Shown: positions 52,793-61,988, counted from the stretch's first letter. The stretch: DNA of 64,000 nucleotides from JBHJGP01 sp050331695 (GCA_050331695.1 JBHJGP010000003.1:298639-362638), one strand, 5' to 3'. The notes: generated from the letters alone by a model not told the origin. A program made the numbers and translations.

Positions 52793-55458
52793 CCCTGGGT
52801 CTTGATCCGTGCCTGAGCCGCCGCCAGCCGGGCGATCGGCACGCGGTAAGGCGAGCAGGAGACGTAGTCGATCCCGATCTGATGGCAGAAGGCGATGGAG
52901 CTGGGATCGCCACCATGTTCACCGCAAATGCCGAGCTTCAGATCCCGCGACGTCTTGCGCCCGCGCTCCGCTCCGACCTGAACCAGTTCGCCGACACCGC
53001 CTCGATCCAGGGTCTGGAAGGGGTCGGCCGAAAAAATCTCTTCTCGGAGATAGGTGTCCATGAACTGGCCGCTATCGTCGCGGGAGAGACCGAGGGTCAT
53101 CTGGGTGAGATCGTTGGTGCCGAAACTGAAGAATTCGGAATGTTTCGCGATATCCCCGGCCCGCAGCGCAGCCCTGGGGATCTCGATCATGGTGCCGACC
53201 AGGTAGCTGAAGTCGACCCCCGTCTCGCCGCGGACCGCGTCGGCCACGGTGTCGATCTGCTTCTTGATGATCGCCAATTCCTTGGACGAGACGATGAGCG
53301 GAACCATCACCTCGGGCTCGACCGTTTCCCCTTCGTCCTTGAAGACCTGGCAGGTCGCCTCGAAGATCGCCCGCGCCTGCATCTCATAGATTTCCGGATA
53401 GCGGATGCCGAGCCGGCAGCCGCGCATGCCGAGCATCGGGTTCATCTCCTTCAGCTCGTAGACCCGCCGCCGAACCCGCTCGACGCTGACGCCGGAGGCG
53501 GCGGCGACCCGCTCGTCCTCCTCCTTCGTCCTCGGCAGGAATTCATGCAGCGGCGGATCCAAAAGACGGATCGTTACCGGCAAACCGCGCATCACACGGA
53601 AAATCTCGACGAAATCCGCCCGCTGCATCGGCAGGATCTTGGCGAGCGCGGCCCGCCGGCCCTCGGTGTCATGGGCCAGGATCATTTCGCGCATGGCGAT
53701 GATGCGCTCTTCATCGAAAAACATGTGTTCGGTCCGGCATAAGCCGACACCCTCGGCGCCAAATTTGCGCGCCGTTTCAAGCTCGTCCTTGGTCTCGGCG
53801 TTGGTCCGGACACCCAGCCGCCGGACCTCGTCGGACCAGGTCATAAGTTCGGCGAAATCCCCCGAAAGCTCCGGATCGATGGTCGGCACCCGGCCGAGCA
53901 TGACCGAACCGTCACCGCCGTCGATGGTGATCAGATCATTCTCTTTGATGGTCGTCGAACCGATGGTGATGGTTCCGGCCCGGGCGTCGATGGCGAGATC
54001 GCCGGCACCGCAGACGCAAGGTTTGCCCATGCCGCGGGCGACGACGGCCGCGTGGCTGGTCATGCCGCCCCGGGCGGTCAGTATCCCGCGCGCCGCATGC
54101 ATGCCGTGAATGTCATCGGGCGAGGTTTCTATGCGAACCAGAATGACGTGATCACCGGCCGACGCGCGCTTCTGCGCGACGTCCGCATCGAACACGACCT
54201 GGCCCGAGACCGCGCCCGGCGAGGCTGGCAGGCCGCGGGTGACGATCTCGCGATCGGCCTTGGGATCCAGGGTCGGGTGCAGCAACTGATCGAGCGCTCC
54301 CGCCTCGACACGGCACAAGGCTTCCTCCTTGGTGAGCAGGCCCTCGGCGACCATCGACACGGCGATGTGCAGGGCGGCCTGGGCAGTGCGTTTGCCGGTT
54401 CGCGTCTGCAGGACGTAGAGTTTGCCCTGCTGGACCGTGAATTCGATGTCCTGCATGTCCTTGTAGTGACGCTCCAGCTGGTCGAAGACCTGAACCAGTT
54501 CGCCGTAGGCATCCGGCATCACCCGTTCCATGGCCTGGGCTTCGTCGAGACGGCTGGCGCGAGCCATCACGTCCGTCAGAGGTTGGGGCGTGCGGATGCC
54601 GGCGACCACGTCCTCGCCCTGGGCGTTGACCAGATATTCGCCATAATAGTGGTGTTCACCGGTCGATGGATTGCGGGTGAAGGCGACGCCGGTCGCACAA
54701 TCACGGCCCATATTGCCGAACACCATGGCCTGGACGTTCACGGCCGTCCCCATGGCGCTGTCGATATCATGGAGCCGGCGGTAGGTGACGGCGCGCGAGG
54801 TCATCCAGGAGCCGAAGACGGCGCCGATGGCGCCCCAGAGCTGATCGACCGGATCGCTGGGAAAGGCGGCGCCTGTGTCGCTTTGAACGATGTCCTTGTA
54901 GATTTCGACGAGCGCTTCCAGGTCCTCCGCCAGAAGGCCCGTATCCTCCTCAACGCCCCGATCCAGTTTCGCCTGCTCCAAAGCATCCTCGAAGCGGGCG
55001 TGATCGACCTGGAGGACGACGTCACCGTACATCTGGATGAAGCGTCGATAGCTGTCGAAGGCGAACCGACGATCACCGGCCTTCCGGGCCAGCCCTTCGA
55101 CTGTGCTTTCATTCAGACCCAGATTGAGAACCGAATCCATCATGCCGGGCATGGAAACCGGCGCGCCGGAGCGCACCGAGACGAGCATCGGCTGTTCCGG
55201 ATCGCCGAACCTCGCGCCCAGTTCCTCTTCCATCTTGACCAAAGCCAGATCGACCTGCTCGCGCAGATCCGAGGGATAGGTTCTTTCATGGGCGTAGAAG
55301 TGGGTGCAGACCTCGGTCGAGATCGTCAGTCCCGGCGGGACCGGCAGGCCGAGGCTGGCCATTTCCGCCAGATTGGCACCCTTGCCGCCGAGAAGCGCCT
55401 TCAGCGACGCGGCACCCTCGGCGTCACCGCCGCCGAAACTATAGACCCACTTGGTCAT
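52789..55458 (-). CDS. ppdK: Pyruvate, phosphate dikinase
   Basis: Interconverts pyruvate, ATP and Pi with phosphoenolpyruvate, AMP and PPi. The 889-residue protein has the N-terminal ATP-grasp part (LGGKGANLAEMASLGLPVPP, VSVRSGAPVSMPGMMDSVLN, each 20 residues), the phospho-histidine in GGMTSHAAVVARGMGKPCV, and the C-terminal PEP/pyruvate barrel with MLGMRGCRLGIRYPEIYEMQ, SFGTNDLTQMTLGLSRDD and LGICGEHGGDPSSI. The ATG at 55458 matches the family start; the frame is open upstream. It follows glyS by 26 bp. Confidence 0.97.
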   Translation of the reverse strand: MTKWVYSFGGGDAEGAASLKALLGGKGANLAEMASLGLPVPPGLTISTEVCTHFYAHERTYPSDLREQVDLALVKMEEELGARFGDPEQPMLVSVRSGAPVSMPGMMDSVLNLGLNESTVEGLARKAGDRRFAFDSYRRFIQMYGDVVLQVDHARFEDALEQAKLDRGVEEDTGLLAEDLEALVEIYKDIVQSDTGAAFPSDPVDQLWGAIGAVFGSWMTSRAVTYRRLHDIDSAMGTAVNVQAMVFGNMGRDCATGVAFTRNPSTGEHHYYGEYLVNAQGEDVVAGIRTPQPLTDVMARASRLDEAQAMERVMPDAYGELVQVFDQLERHYKDMQDIEFTVQQGKLYVLQTRTGKRTAQAALHIAVSMVAEGLLTKEEALCRVEAGALDQLLHPTLDPKADREIVTRGLPASPGAVSGQVVFDADVAQKRASAGDHVILVRIETSPDDIHGMHAARGILTARGGMTSHAAVVARGMGKPCVCGAGDLAIDARAGTITIGSTTIKENDLITIDGGDGSVMLGRVPTIDPELSGDFAELMTWSDEVRRLGVRTNAETKDELETARKFGAEGVGLCRTEHMFFDEERIIAMREMILAHDTEGRRAALAKILPMQRADFVEIFRVMRGLPVTIRLLDPPLHEFLPRTKEEDERVAAASGVSVERVRRRVYELKEMNPMLGMRGCRLGIRYPEIYEMQARAIFEATCQVFKDEGETVEPEVMVPLIVSSKELAIIKKQIDTVADAVRGETGVDFSYLVGTMIEIPRAALRAGDIAKHSEFFSFGTNDLTQMTLGLSRDDSGQFMDTYLREEIFSADPFQTLDRGGVGELVQVGAERGRKTSRDLKLGICGEHGGDPSSIAFCHQIGIDYVSCSPYRVPIARLAAAQARIKTQG

Positions 55459-55484
55459 CGATGCATTCCCACCAGGCCACCCCA

Positions 55485-57587
55485 TCACGTCGACGTTGGC
55501 CGCTTGTCCTCGATTCGCGTGAAATCGGCAACACTGTCGAGCGCGCTGGCGATCCGTGCCAACAAGATCAGGCGGTTCCGGCGCAACGCCGCATCGTCAG
55601 TTTTGACCAGCACCTCGTCGTAGAACGGGTCGACGGAAGGGCGCAGAGCGGCCAGCGAATTCATCGCGCCTTCGAAATCCTCTTCTCTCAACTGTTGATT
55701 GAGATGCGGTAGGGCTGAATCAATAGCTCCATAAAGCGCCAACTCGGCGCCGTCATGTAACAGTTCAGCGTTCAATTCGCCATTCGTCGGCGCGTGGCCC
55801 TGATCGCGCTTTTGCTCGATCGACACGATGTTGCGGGCGCGGCGGTAGGCGGCGAGCAGGTTGGCGCCGTCATCGCTGGCCAGGAATCCGCGAAGCGCCT
55901 CGAGCTTGGCGCGCAGCATGACGATATCATCCCATTTCTCCGTGGCGGTCGCCGCCTCGATGACATCGTGGGAGACACCCTCTTCGCGCCAGTGGACACG
56001 GAGCCGGTCGAGAAAGAAGGTTTTCAGATAGTCGGCATCGCTCTGGGCCGTCTCTTCGCCGATAAGATCGCCATAGCGTTCCCGCGCGAATCTCATCGCT
56101 TCTGTTAGCGACAGGCGAAGCCTGTTCTCGGTAATGAGGCGGATGATACCGAGCGCCGTGCGCCGCAGCGCCAGTGGGTCCTTAGAGCCGGTGGCTCGCT
56201 CGCCGACCGCCACCAGACCGACCAGACTGTCGAGCTTATCGGCAAGTGCCACGGCGACGCTCACGGGCGCGGTCGGACAAATGTCGCCGGCGCCGGCTGG
56301 CCGGTAGTGTTCAGTGATCGCCTGGGCAACGGCCTCGCTCTCGCCCTGAGCCCGCGCGTAATAGCCGCCCATGACCCCCTGGAGTTCAGGAAATTCTCCC
56401 ACCATGCCGGTGACGAGATCCATCTTTGCCAGTTTCCCCGCCCGCTCCGCATCGTTCGGATGAGCTCCGGGAATAAAGCGACAGAGCCATCCGGCTAATT
56501 TTTCGATTCGCCGCGCCTTGTCGGCGAGCGAGCCGAGCTTGGCGTGGAAAACCATGCTTGAGAGCTGCTCCTCGCGGTCCTCGAGCCGGTTGGTCTGGTC
56601 CTGCTCCCAGAAGAACCGCGCGTCCCAAAGCCGGGCGCGCAGCACCCGCTCATTTCCGGCGATAATCGCGGCCCCGCCGTCCGCCGAAACAAGGTTTGCC
56701 ACCGTCACGAATGCCGAGGCGAGCTCGCCCGTAACCGTTTCGGTAGCGAAATACTTTTGATGCTCCCGCATTGAGGTGATCAGCACCTCGCGGGGAAGGC
56801 TCATGAAGTCTTGGTCGATCTGACCGAGAAGCGGCACCGGCCATTCGACGAGCCCGGCCACCTCCTGAAGTAAAGGGCCGTCCTCCATCAGGACCAGTCC
56901 GGCCTCTTCGATGAGCCGCTGGGCGTCGCGCCAGATAATCGCCTCGCGCTCGCTCGTGTCGATGACCACGGACGCCCGGCGAAGCTCTTCTCGGTATGGC
57001 TCGATGCCGGTGACCTGAATCGGGGAGGGCGCCATGAAACGATGGCCGAAGGTTTTGTCATTGGCTTGGAGGCCAGCGAACTGAACCGGCAAGATCGTGT
57101 CGTCCTGAAGACAGAGAATGTTTTTGAGCGGTCGAACCCAGCGAGCCTTTCCAAGCCCCCAGCGCATCGACTTCGGCCAGGGAAACTGTGCGAGAGACTC
57201 CTCGACGATCTCGGTCAGGAGGGCGTTCATCGGCGCGCCTCCATCCCGGTAGATTGCTACCAGGAACCGCCCCTTCTTCTCGTCGATCTCCTCGATCCGG
57301 TGATTTATGGTCTCGAGGCTCTTCCTGAAGCCGGATATCGCCTTTTCCGGCGCGTCGACACGCGGCCCGCGCCTCTGAACCTCACGCAATGGCGGATGGA
57401 TGGGCAGCACGGTCGCGATAAGGGTGAGACGCCTCGGGGTCACCAAGGCCGTGCATTGATCCTCGGCCAACCGGACTTGTCGGTCGGCGAGCCGCTCTCG
57501 AAAGCCCCGGGCGAGCGCTTGAGCCGCGGGTATCTGCATGCGCGCCGGGATCTCTTCCGAGAACAGCTCCAAAAGAAAGTCAGGCAT
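55485..57587 (-). CDS. glyS: Glycine--tRNA ligase beta subunit
   Basis: Beta subunit of the alpha2-beta2 bacterial GlyRS; it supplies tRNA binding. The 700-residue protein starts MPDFLLELFSEEIPARMQ and contains RGPRVDAPEKAISGF, FPWPKSMRWG, TFGHRFMAP and DICPTAPVSVAVALADKLD. The ATG at 57587 overlaps the end of glyQ by 8 bp; the further open frame upstream is within glyQ and is not family-like. Confidence 0.97.
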   Translation of the reverse strand: MPDFLLELFSEEIPARMQIPAAQALARGFRERLADRQVRLAEDQCTALVTPRRLTLIATVLPIHPPLREVQRRGPRVDAPEKAISGFRKSLETINHRIEEIDEKKGRFLVAIYRDGGAPMNALLTEIVEESLAQFPWPKSMRWGLGKARWVRPLKNILCLQDDTILPVQFAGLQANDKTFGHRFMAPSPIQVTGIEPYREELRRASVVIDTSEREAIIWRDAQRLIEEAGLVLMEDGPLLQEVAGLVEWPVPLLGQIDQDFMSLPREVLITSMREHQKYFATETVTGELASAFVTVANLVSADGGAAIIAGNERVLRARLWDARFFWEQDQTNRLEDREEQLSSMVFHAKLGSLADKARRIEKLAGWLCRFIPGAHPNDAERAGKLAKMDLVTGMVGEFPELQGVMGGYYARAQGESEAVAQAITEHYRPAGAGDICPTAPVSVAVALADKLDSLVGLVAVGERATGSKDPLALRRTALGIIRLITENRLRLSLTEAMRFARERYGDLIGEETAQSDADYLKTFFLDRLRVHWREEGVSHDVIEAATATEKWDDIVMLRAKLEALRGFLASDDGANLLAAYRRARNIVSIEQKRDQGHAPTNGELNAELLHDGAELALYGAIDSALPHLNQQLREEDFEGAMNSLAALRPSVDPFYDEVLVKTDDAALRRNRLILLARIASALDSVADFTRIEDKRPTST

Positions 57588-58461
57588 GGCCCGGCCCGCG
57601 GCTCGCCAGCCAAGCCTCGCAACATCCCTTGGCGAGCTGGCGGACACGGCCGATATACACCGCCCGCTCGCTTACGCTGACAGCGCCCCGGGCGTCCAGT
57701 AGATTGAACAGATGGCTCGCCTTCATGCACTGATCATAGGCCGGCAGCGGAAAGAGCCCGTCAGATGCAAGGATTGCCTCACAGGCGCGCTCGGCATCGT
57801 CGAAGTGGCGTCTTAGAACGTCGATGTCGGCAAGCTCGAAATTGTAGGCTGAATGCTCCCGTTCGGCCTGGAGGAAAACGTCGCCGTAGCGGACGCCGGC
57901 TCCGTTCCAATCGAGGTCGTAGACGTTCTCGACTCCCTGGACATACATCGCGATGCGCTCGAGGCCGTAAGTGAGCTCGCCGGAGACGGGTTCACAGTCG
58001 AAGCCGCCGACCTGCTGGAAATAGGTGAATTGCGACACCTCCATACCGTCGCACCAGACCTCCCAGCCAAGGCCCCAGGCGCCGAGCGTCGGGCTCTCCC
58101 AGTCGTCCTCGACGAAACGAAGGGCGTGCACCTCGGGATCGATCCCAAGCGCGTAGAGGCTGTTGAGGTAGAGGTCCTGAAGGTCCGGAGGCGAAGGCTT
58201 CAGGATCACCTGGAACTGATAGTAGTGCTGCAGTCGGTTGGGGTTCTGACCGTAGCGGCCATCGGTCGGCCGCCTCGACGGCTGGACGTATGCCGCTCTC
58301 CAGGGCTCGGGCCCGAGCGCGCGCAAAGTGGTTGCCGGGTGAAACGTCCCGGCACCCATCTCCAGGTCGTAGGGCTGGACGATGACGCAGCCCTGGGCGG
58401 CCCAATAGGTTTGAAGCCGCAAGATCAAGTCTTGGAAGCTCGGCGCCGTACAGGTGCTCAC
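57580..58461 (-). CDS. glyQ: Glycine--tRNA ligase alpha subunit
   Basis: Catalytic alpha subunit of GlyRS. The 293-residue protein has FQDLILRLQTYWAAQGCVIV, PYDLEMGAGTFHPATTLRAL, the class II motif YVQPSRRPTDGRYGQNPNRL, and HYYQFQVILKPSP, plus WEVWCDGMEVSQFTYFQQVG. The start used is GTG; no strong ribosome site is visible, so the first residues are uncertain. A 92-bp gap separates it from the zinc-ribbon gene upstream. Confidence 0.96.
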   Translation of the reverse strand: MSTCTAPSFQDLILRLQTYWAAQGCVIVQPYDLEMGAGTFHPATTLRALGPEPWRAAYVQPSRRPTDGRYGQNPNRLQHYYQFQVILKPSPPDLQDLYLNSLYALGIDPEVHALRFVEDDWESPTLGAWGLGWEVWCDGMEVSQFTYFQQVGGFDCEPVSGELTYGLERIAMYVQGVENVYDLDWNGAGVRYGDVFLQAEREHSAYNFELADIDVLRRHFDDAERACEAILASDGLFPLPAYDQCMKASHLFNLLDARGAVSVSERAVYIGRVRQLAKGCCEAWLASRGPGHA

Positions 58462-58553
58462 AGGAGAAATCGGTTCTAGCCGCAGGACGCAGCGACGATA
58501 GGCGGCGGCCGGAGGATGGTCAAGCGAACCAAAGGCTTAGCGGTGCCGTGGTT

Positions 58554-58775
58554 TCAGGCTCGACAATTGGCGCAGCGCTCCCGGGCATCCAACTGATCAC
58601 TCGGCACGTAGGCGCCGCAATGCTCACAAGCGACCATCTCGATCGGCTGTTTGCCCTGGCTGGGTTGCTCGTCGCTGATCCGCTTGCGCAGCTTGTCGAG
58701 CATGCCCACGCCCTTCCATACGGCGATGATCACCAGCGCCGTGAACAAGAGCTTGGAGAGCGACAGGCCGAACAT
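58554..58775 (-). CDS. Small membrane-anchored zinc-ribbon protein
   Basis: A 73-residue protein with one N-terminal hydrophobic helix (LSKLLFTALVIIAVWKGVGML, about residues 6-26) and a C-terminal CEHCGAYVP plus CANC pair spaced 19 residues apart, a likely four-cysteine zinc ribbon. It resembles PP0621-type small proteins. The function is unknown. The ATG at 58775 lies 1 bp past the S49 peptidase stop, so the two are translated from one message. Confidence 0.75.
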   Translation of the reverse strand: MFGLSLSKLLFTALVIIAVWKGVGMLDKLRKRISDEQPSQGKQPIEMVACEHCGAYVPSDQLDARERCANCRA

Positions 58776-58776
58776 C

Positions 58777-59592
58777 TCAGAGGCCGAAGCGCTGGGCGTG
58801 GTGGCGCTCGTCGACCATCGCCGCGAGCGTTGCCCAGTCATTGCCGGTGAACCGGGAGAGCCGGAACCAGGAGCGCTGCAGCGGAATGAACTTCACCCGT
58901 ACCTCATCGCCGAATTTCTGCCTCAGGAAAGCGTAAGGATCGCTGACCTCGTCCACAAGACCTTGGGCCAGGGCCTGTTTGCCGGTCCAGACACGGCCGC
59001 TGAAAAGCCCGTCGTCCTCCGCGAGCGCGGCGCCGCGACGCTCCCTGACAACCGTTTTGAACTGGTCGAACAGATCATCCTGGATCTCGCGTAAGACGGC
59101 GATGTCGCCGGGCTGTTCCGGGCGAAATGGATCGAGCAGGGATTTGTGTTCGCCCGTTGTGTAGACCCGGCGCTCGATGCCCAGCTTGCCGATCGCTTCG
59201 ACGAAACCGAAGCTGGCGCTGATGACGCCGATGCTGCCGACAAGCGATTCGGGACAGGCCACGACCCTGTCGCCGGCGAGAGCGAGCCAGTAGCCGCCGG
59301 AGGCAGCCACGTCCTCGACAAAGGTAAAAACCGGTTTCTCGTGCTTCTCCGCGAGACGGCGGATGCGCCTGAAGATCAGGCCCGATTGCGCCGGCGATCC
59401 GCCGGGGCTGTTAATGAAGAGGGCCACGGCCTTTGCGCGCTTGGTCCGGAACGCCTTGCTCAGCACAGCCTCCACCCGAGCCAGATTGAGCCCATTCGGA
59501 TTGCCGAGCCGACCAATCACCCCTTCCAGACGAGCGCCCACCACGAGGGGCTTATCGGCACCGAAGCCAAATCTTCGCCCCAGCCAAGTCAT
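58777..59592 (-). CDS. S49 family serine peptidase (SppA/SohB-like)
   Basis: Predicted signal-peptide peptidase-type serine protease. The 271-residue protein has ALFINSPGGSPAQSGLIF, the nucleophile serine in VEDVAASGGYWLALAGDRVV, the GSIGVISASFGF region and the catalytic lysine in VYTTGEHKSLLDPFRPEQ. It is shorter than the double-domain E. coli SppA and lacks an obvious N-terminal membrane helix, so membrane attachment may be peripheral or through the adjacent zinc-ribbon protein. It starts at the ATG at 59592, 19 bp after the methyltransferase. Confidence 0.93.
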   Translation of the reverse strand: MTWLGRRFGFGADKPLVVGARLEGVIGRLGNPNGLNLARVEAVLSKAFRTKRAKAVALFINSPGGSPAQSGLIFRRIRRLAEKHEKPVFTFVEDVAASGGYWLALAGDRVVACPESLVGSIGVISASFGFVEAIGKLGIERRVYTTGEHKSLLDPFRPEQPGDIAVLREIQDDLFDQFKTVVRERRGAALAEDDGLFSGRVWTGKQALAQGLVDEVSDPYAFLRQKFGDEVRVKFIPLQRSWFRLSRFTGNDWATLAAMVDERHHAQRFGL

Positions 59593-59611
59593 CGTCTCAG
59601 CGCCCTTCCCT

Positions 59612-60358
59612 TCAGTCGATTTCAATCAGCGGATCACCGTCACGCAGCGCCGCCAGCACCGGCTTCGTGTAGCGTCCATCGTCTTCGTGAACCACCACCG
59701 GGCTGAGGACACGCGCTCGACCGCGGCTGGCTTTACGGCCGGTCACGATCACGCGTTTGGCTTCGGCAGCGCCCACTTTCGAAAGCAGAGGCAGAATGTG
59801 GAGGTCGCCCAACCGACCGGCAAGGCCTGCGACAATCGCCGGCAGAGCGTCGGCTTTATGGATCAGCGTGAACCACCCCTGGGGCCGCAAGGCGCGCAAG
59901 CACTCGCCGAGCCAAAGCTGAAGATCTTCGCCGGTTTGGGCGTTGGCCATCCGGGCCCGATCTTGGCCGGCTGGTGTGTGATGCACCGGATCGTGAAAGG
60001 GTGGATTGGTCATCACCCGGTCGAAGCGGTTGCCCGGAAACGGCAGCCGTCGGCAATCCGCCCGGATGACATGGATCCGGTCCTGCCAGCCGTTGGTCCG
60101 AATGTTGTGCGCTGTCAGATCGGCGGTGAGTGGATCCCTCTCGACGCCGATGATCGACAGGGCTTGGTGGCGCGCAGCGAGCGTCAAGCTCGCCGCACCG
60201 GCACCGATGCCGGCATCGAGGACCAGATCCGTGGGCGAGCCGACCGCGACCGCCTGCAGCAGAAGGGGATCGATGGCGCTGCGATAGCCCTGCTTTGGCT
60301 GACGGAAGAAAACACGGCCATCAAGCAGCGTGCCCTCGGTGAACTCAGTCGTCCCCAC
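59612..60358 (-). CDS. TrmN6-like tRNA1(Val) (adenine(37)-N6)-methyltransferase
   Basis: Class I methyltransferase of the YfiC/TrmN6 group. The 248-residue protein has FRQPKQGYRSAIDPLLLQA at the N-terminus, motif I VLDAGIGAGAASLTLA, VERDPLTADLTAHN, and the amino-methylase motif NPPF in RVMTNPPFHDPVH. The GTG start overlaps the DUF2007 stop by 14 bp. The tRNA1(Val) A37 activity is known for YfiC and inferred here. Confidence 0.87.
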   Translation of the reverse strand: MGTTEFTEGTLLDGRVFFRQPKQGYRSAIDPLLLQAVAVGSPTDLVLDAGIGAGAASLTLAARHQALSIIGVERDPLTADLTAHNIRTNGWQDRIHVIRADCRRLPFPGNRFDRVMTNPPFHDPVHHTPAGQDRARMANAQTGEDLQLWLGECLRALRPQGWFTLIHKADALPAIVAGLAGRLGDLHILPLLSKVGAAEAKRVIVTGRKASRGRARVLSPVVVHEDDGRYTKPVLAALRDGDPLIEID

Positions 60359-60578
60359 GGGTACGCCAGTTCATGGCCTGCTCGGCGCGGCTTAGCGCGG
60401 CCCGGGCGCGATGCTCATCCGCGTCATCGATCAGCAGCCGGCGCTGGATCGCGCCGATGCTGCCTTCGATGATGCTGGCATGCTGGTCGGCGAGGGCGTA
60501 GACAATGCCAGCCTCGTCAAGCACGGCTTGTGCCCAGGAAAGCCGGACCCAGTCGTTGGTTCTAAGGAGTTCGATCAT
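60345..60578 (-). CDS. DUF2007 domain-containing protein
   Basis: A 77-residue protein of the DUF2007 (putative signal-transducing) family: LLRTNDWVRLSWAQAVLDEAG (first 20 or so residues), AQHASI-like DQHASIIEGSIG and LLIDDADEHRARAALS. The function is unknown. It overlaps the TrmN6-like gene, and it is divergent from the polyprenyl synthase gene across 103 bp. Confidence 0.85.
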   Translation of the reverse strand: MIELLRTNDWVRLSWAQAVLDEAGIVYALADQHASIIEGSIGAIQRRLLIDDADEHRARAALSRAEQAMNWRTRGDD

Positions 60579-60681
60579 GGGCGTGTCGCGTTCAATGGGT
60601 CACACCATATAGATTTGCCACAGTTTCTGAGGCCGTGTTAGCTACGTTGACGGGTTTCGCCCGCAGAATGGAGGACCAAGG

Positions 60682-61701
60682 TTGAACGCCGTGCCTGTGA
60701 CGACGCTGGACGCGGACCAGTCGCGAGCCAAGCTCGAGACCCTGCAGGTTCTCGTCCATGACGAACTGGCCGCGGTCAATCGGGTCATTCTCGCGCGGAT
60801 GCAAAGCCGCGTTCACCTCATTCCGGAACTGGCGCGGCACCTGATCGCCGCCGGCGGCAAGCGCGTGCGGCCGATGCTGACCCTGGTCGCGGCCAAGCTC
60901 TGCGGCTATCGGGGCCAGAGGCATATCGACCTGGCGGCTTGCGTCGAGTTCATTCACACCGCGACCCTGCTCCACGATGATGTGGTTGACGAGAGCGACC
61001 TCCGGCGCGGCGCGGACACCGCCAACGCGCTCTGGGGCAACAAAGCACCGGTCCTGGTGGGTGATTTTCTGTTCAGCCGGGCCTTCCAATTGATGGTGGC
61101 CGATGGCGATTTAAAAGTTCTGTCGATTCTGTCGAACGCCTCCGCCGTGATCGCCGAGGGTGAAGTGGCGCAGCTACTCACGGCCAATGACAGCACGACG
61201 ACCGATGCCGCCTACATGGAGATGATCACCGCCAAGACGGCGACCCTGTTCGAGGCCGCGACCCGCATCGGGCCGGTTATCGCCGGCCTCAGCGAGGACC
61301 ATGAGCGGGCGCTCGCCCGCTACGGCCGCTCGCTTGGGATCGCTTTCCAGCTGGTCGATGACGCGCTCGATTACCAGGCCGAACAGAAAGCGCTCGGCAA
61401 GACGGTCGGCGACGACTTCGCCGACGGCAAGGTGACCTTGCCCGTGGTCCTGGCCTATGCCCGCGGCACCGAGCGAGAACGCGGCTTCTGGCGCCGGGTC
61501 ATCGAGCAGCGCGAGCAGCGGGAGGGTGATCTGGACTACGCGACCCAGTTGCTTGCCCGCTACGGCACCATCCGCGACACCATCAGGCGGGCCGAAAGCT
61601 TCGGCGACGAGGCGCGCACGGCATTGGCAAGCTTTGGCGATTGCGCCGAAAAGCGGGCGATGATCGAACTGGTCGATTTCTGCATCGAACGGGCCTATTG
61701 A
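60682..61701 (+). CDS. ispB: Long-chain polyprenyl diphosphate synthase (octaprenyl/solanesyl/decaprenyl type)
   Basis: Makes the ubiquinone side chain from farnesyl diphosphate and IPP. The 339-residue protein has AAGGKRVRPMLTLVAAKLCG (20), the first Asp-rich motif in TLLHDDVVDESDLRRG, PVLVGDFLFSRAFQLM, EGEVAQLLTAND, KTATLFEAATRIGP and the second Asp-rich motif in AFQLVDDALDYQ. The product length (C40-C50) cannot be read directly. The TTG start is supported by GGAGG 7 bp upstream. It works downstream of dxs and ispA at 35-38 kb. Confidence 0.93.
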   Translation: MNAVPVTTLDADQSRAKLETLQVLVHDELAAVNRVILARMQSRVHLIPELARHLIAAGGKRVRPMLTLVAAKLCGYRGQRHIDLAACVEFIHTATLLHDDVVDESDLRRGADTANALWGNKAPVLVGDFLFSRAFQLMVADGDLKVLSILSNASAVIAEGEVAQLLTANDSTTTDAAYMEMITAKTATLFEAATRIGPVIAGLSEDHERALARYGRSLGIAFQLVDDALDYQAEQKALGKTVGDDFADGKVTLPVVLAYARGTERERGFWRRVIEQREQREGDLDYATQLLARYGTIRDTIRRAESFGDEARTALASFGDCAEKRAMIELVDFCIERAY

Positions 61702-61715
61702 GCCCGGATCCGGCG

Positions 61716-61744
61716 TTGCGGCCGGTGCCGAGCCTGGCTATATC
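61716..61744 (+). promoter_or_regulatory. Probable tRNA-Pro promoter
   Basis: TTGCGG (61716-61721) and TATATC (61739-61744) are spaced 17 bp and end 11 bp before the mature tRNA 5' end, a normal layout for a tRNA promoter. Confidence 0.5.
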
Positions 61745-61755
61745 AGCGCGTCGGA

Positions 61756-61832
61756 CGGAGTGTAGCTCAGCCTGGTAGAGCACTGTCTTCGGGAGGCAGG
61801 GGCCGCAGGTTCAAATCCTGCCACTCCGACCA
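61756..61832 (+). tRNA. tRNA-Pro (anticodon CGG)
   Basis: The 77-nt sequence folds into a full cloverleaf: acceptor CGGAGTG/CACTCCG, D stem GCTC/GAGC, anticodon stem CTGTC/GGCAG with loop TTCGGGA (anticodon CGG, reads CCG), T arm GCAGG-TTCAAAT-CCTGC, discriminator A and encoded CCA. It is a known TrmD substrate class. It marks the border between core genes and the accessory stretch to the right; no second copy of its 3' end is visible in the window. Confidence 0.97.
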
Positions 61833-61880
61833 GCGCCGGCTTGAGACAGGCGGGAACAATGCACGCTATGCGGGCATTTC

Positions 61881-61909
61881 TTGACAATTTCTCGCCAAAA
61901 CGCTATGTA
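61881..61909 (+). promoter_or_regulatory. Strong sigma-70-like promoter of the leader RNA
   Basis: A consensus -35 TTGACA (61881-61886) is followed after exactly 17 bp by TATGTA (61904-61909). Transcription would begin near 61916, about 94 nt upstream of the start codon of the DUF4760-like gene. This is the best promoter match I see in the window. Confidence 0.65.
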
Positions 61910-61946
61910 TGTTCGATGAGATGGTGATCGACGGAGGATCGCAGCC

Positions 61947-61970
61947 ATGAAAGAAGGTGTTCGCGACTAA
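61947..61970 (+). CDS. Possible seven-residue leader peptide
   Basis: ATG-AAA-GAA-GGT-GTT-CGC-GAC-TAA encodes MKEGVRD and has GGAGG 9 bp upstream (61933-61937). It sits between the promoter at 61881 and the hairpin at 61989, the layout of an attenuator leader. The codons do not show an obvious amino-acid run, so what it would sense is unknown. It may instead be part of a small RNA. Confidence 0.35.
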   Translation: MKEGVRD

Positions 61971-61988
61971 CGGATCCAGCCTCCCCAG

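Noticed and set aside
54052..55623. 523-codon plus-strand open frame opposite ppdK
   Set aside because: ppdK shows all its motifs on the minus strand; the antisense frame is open only because of codon bias.
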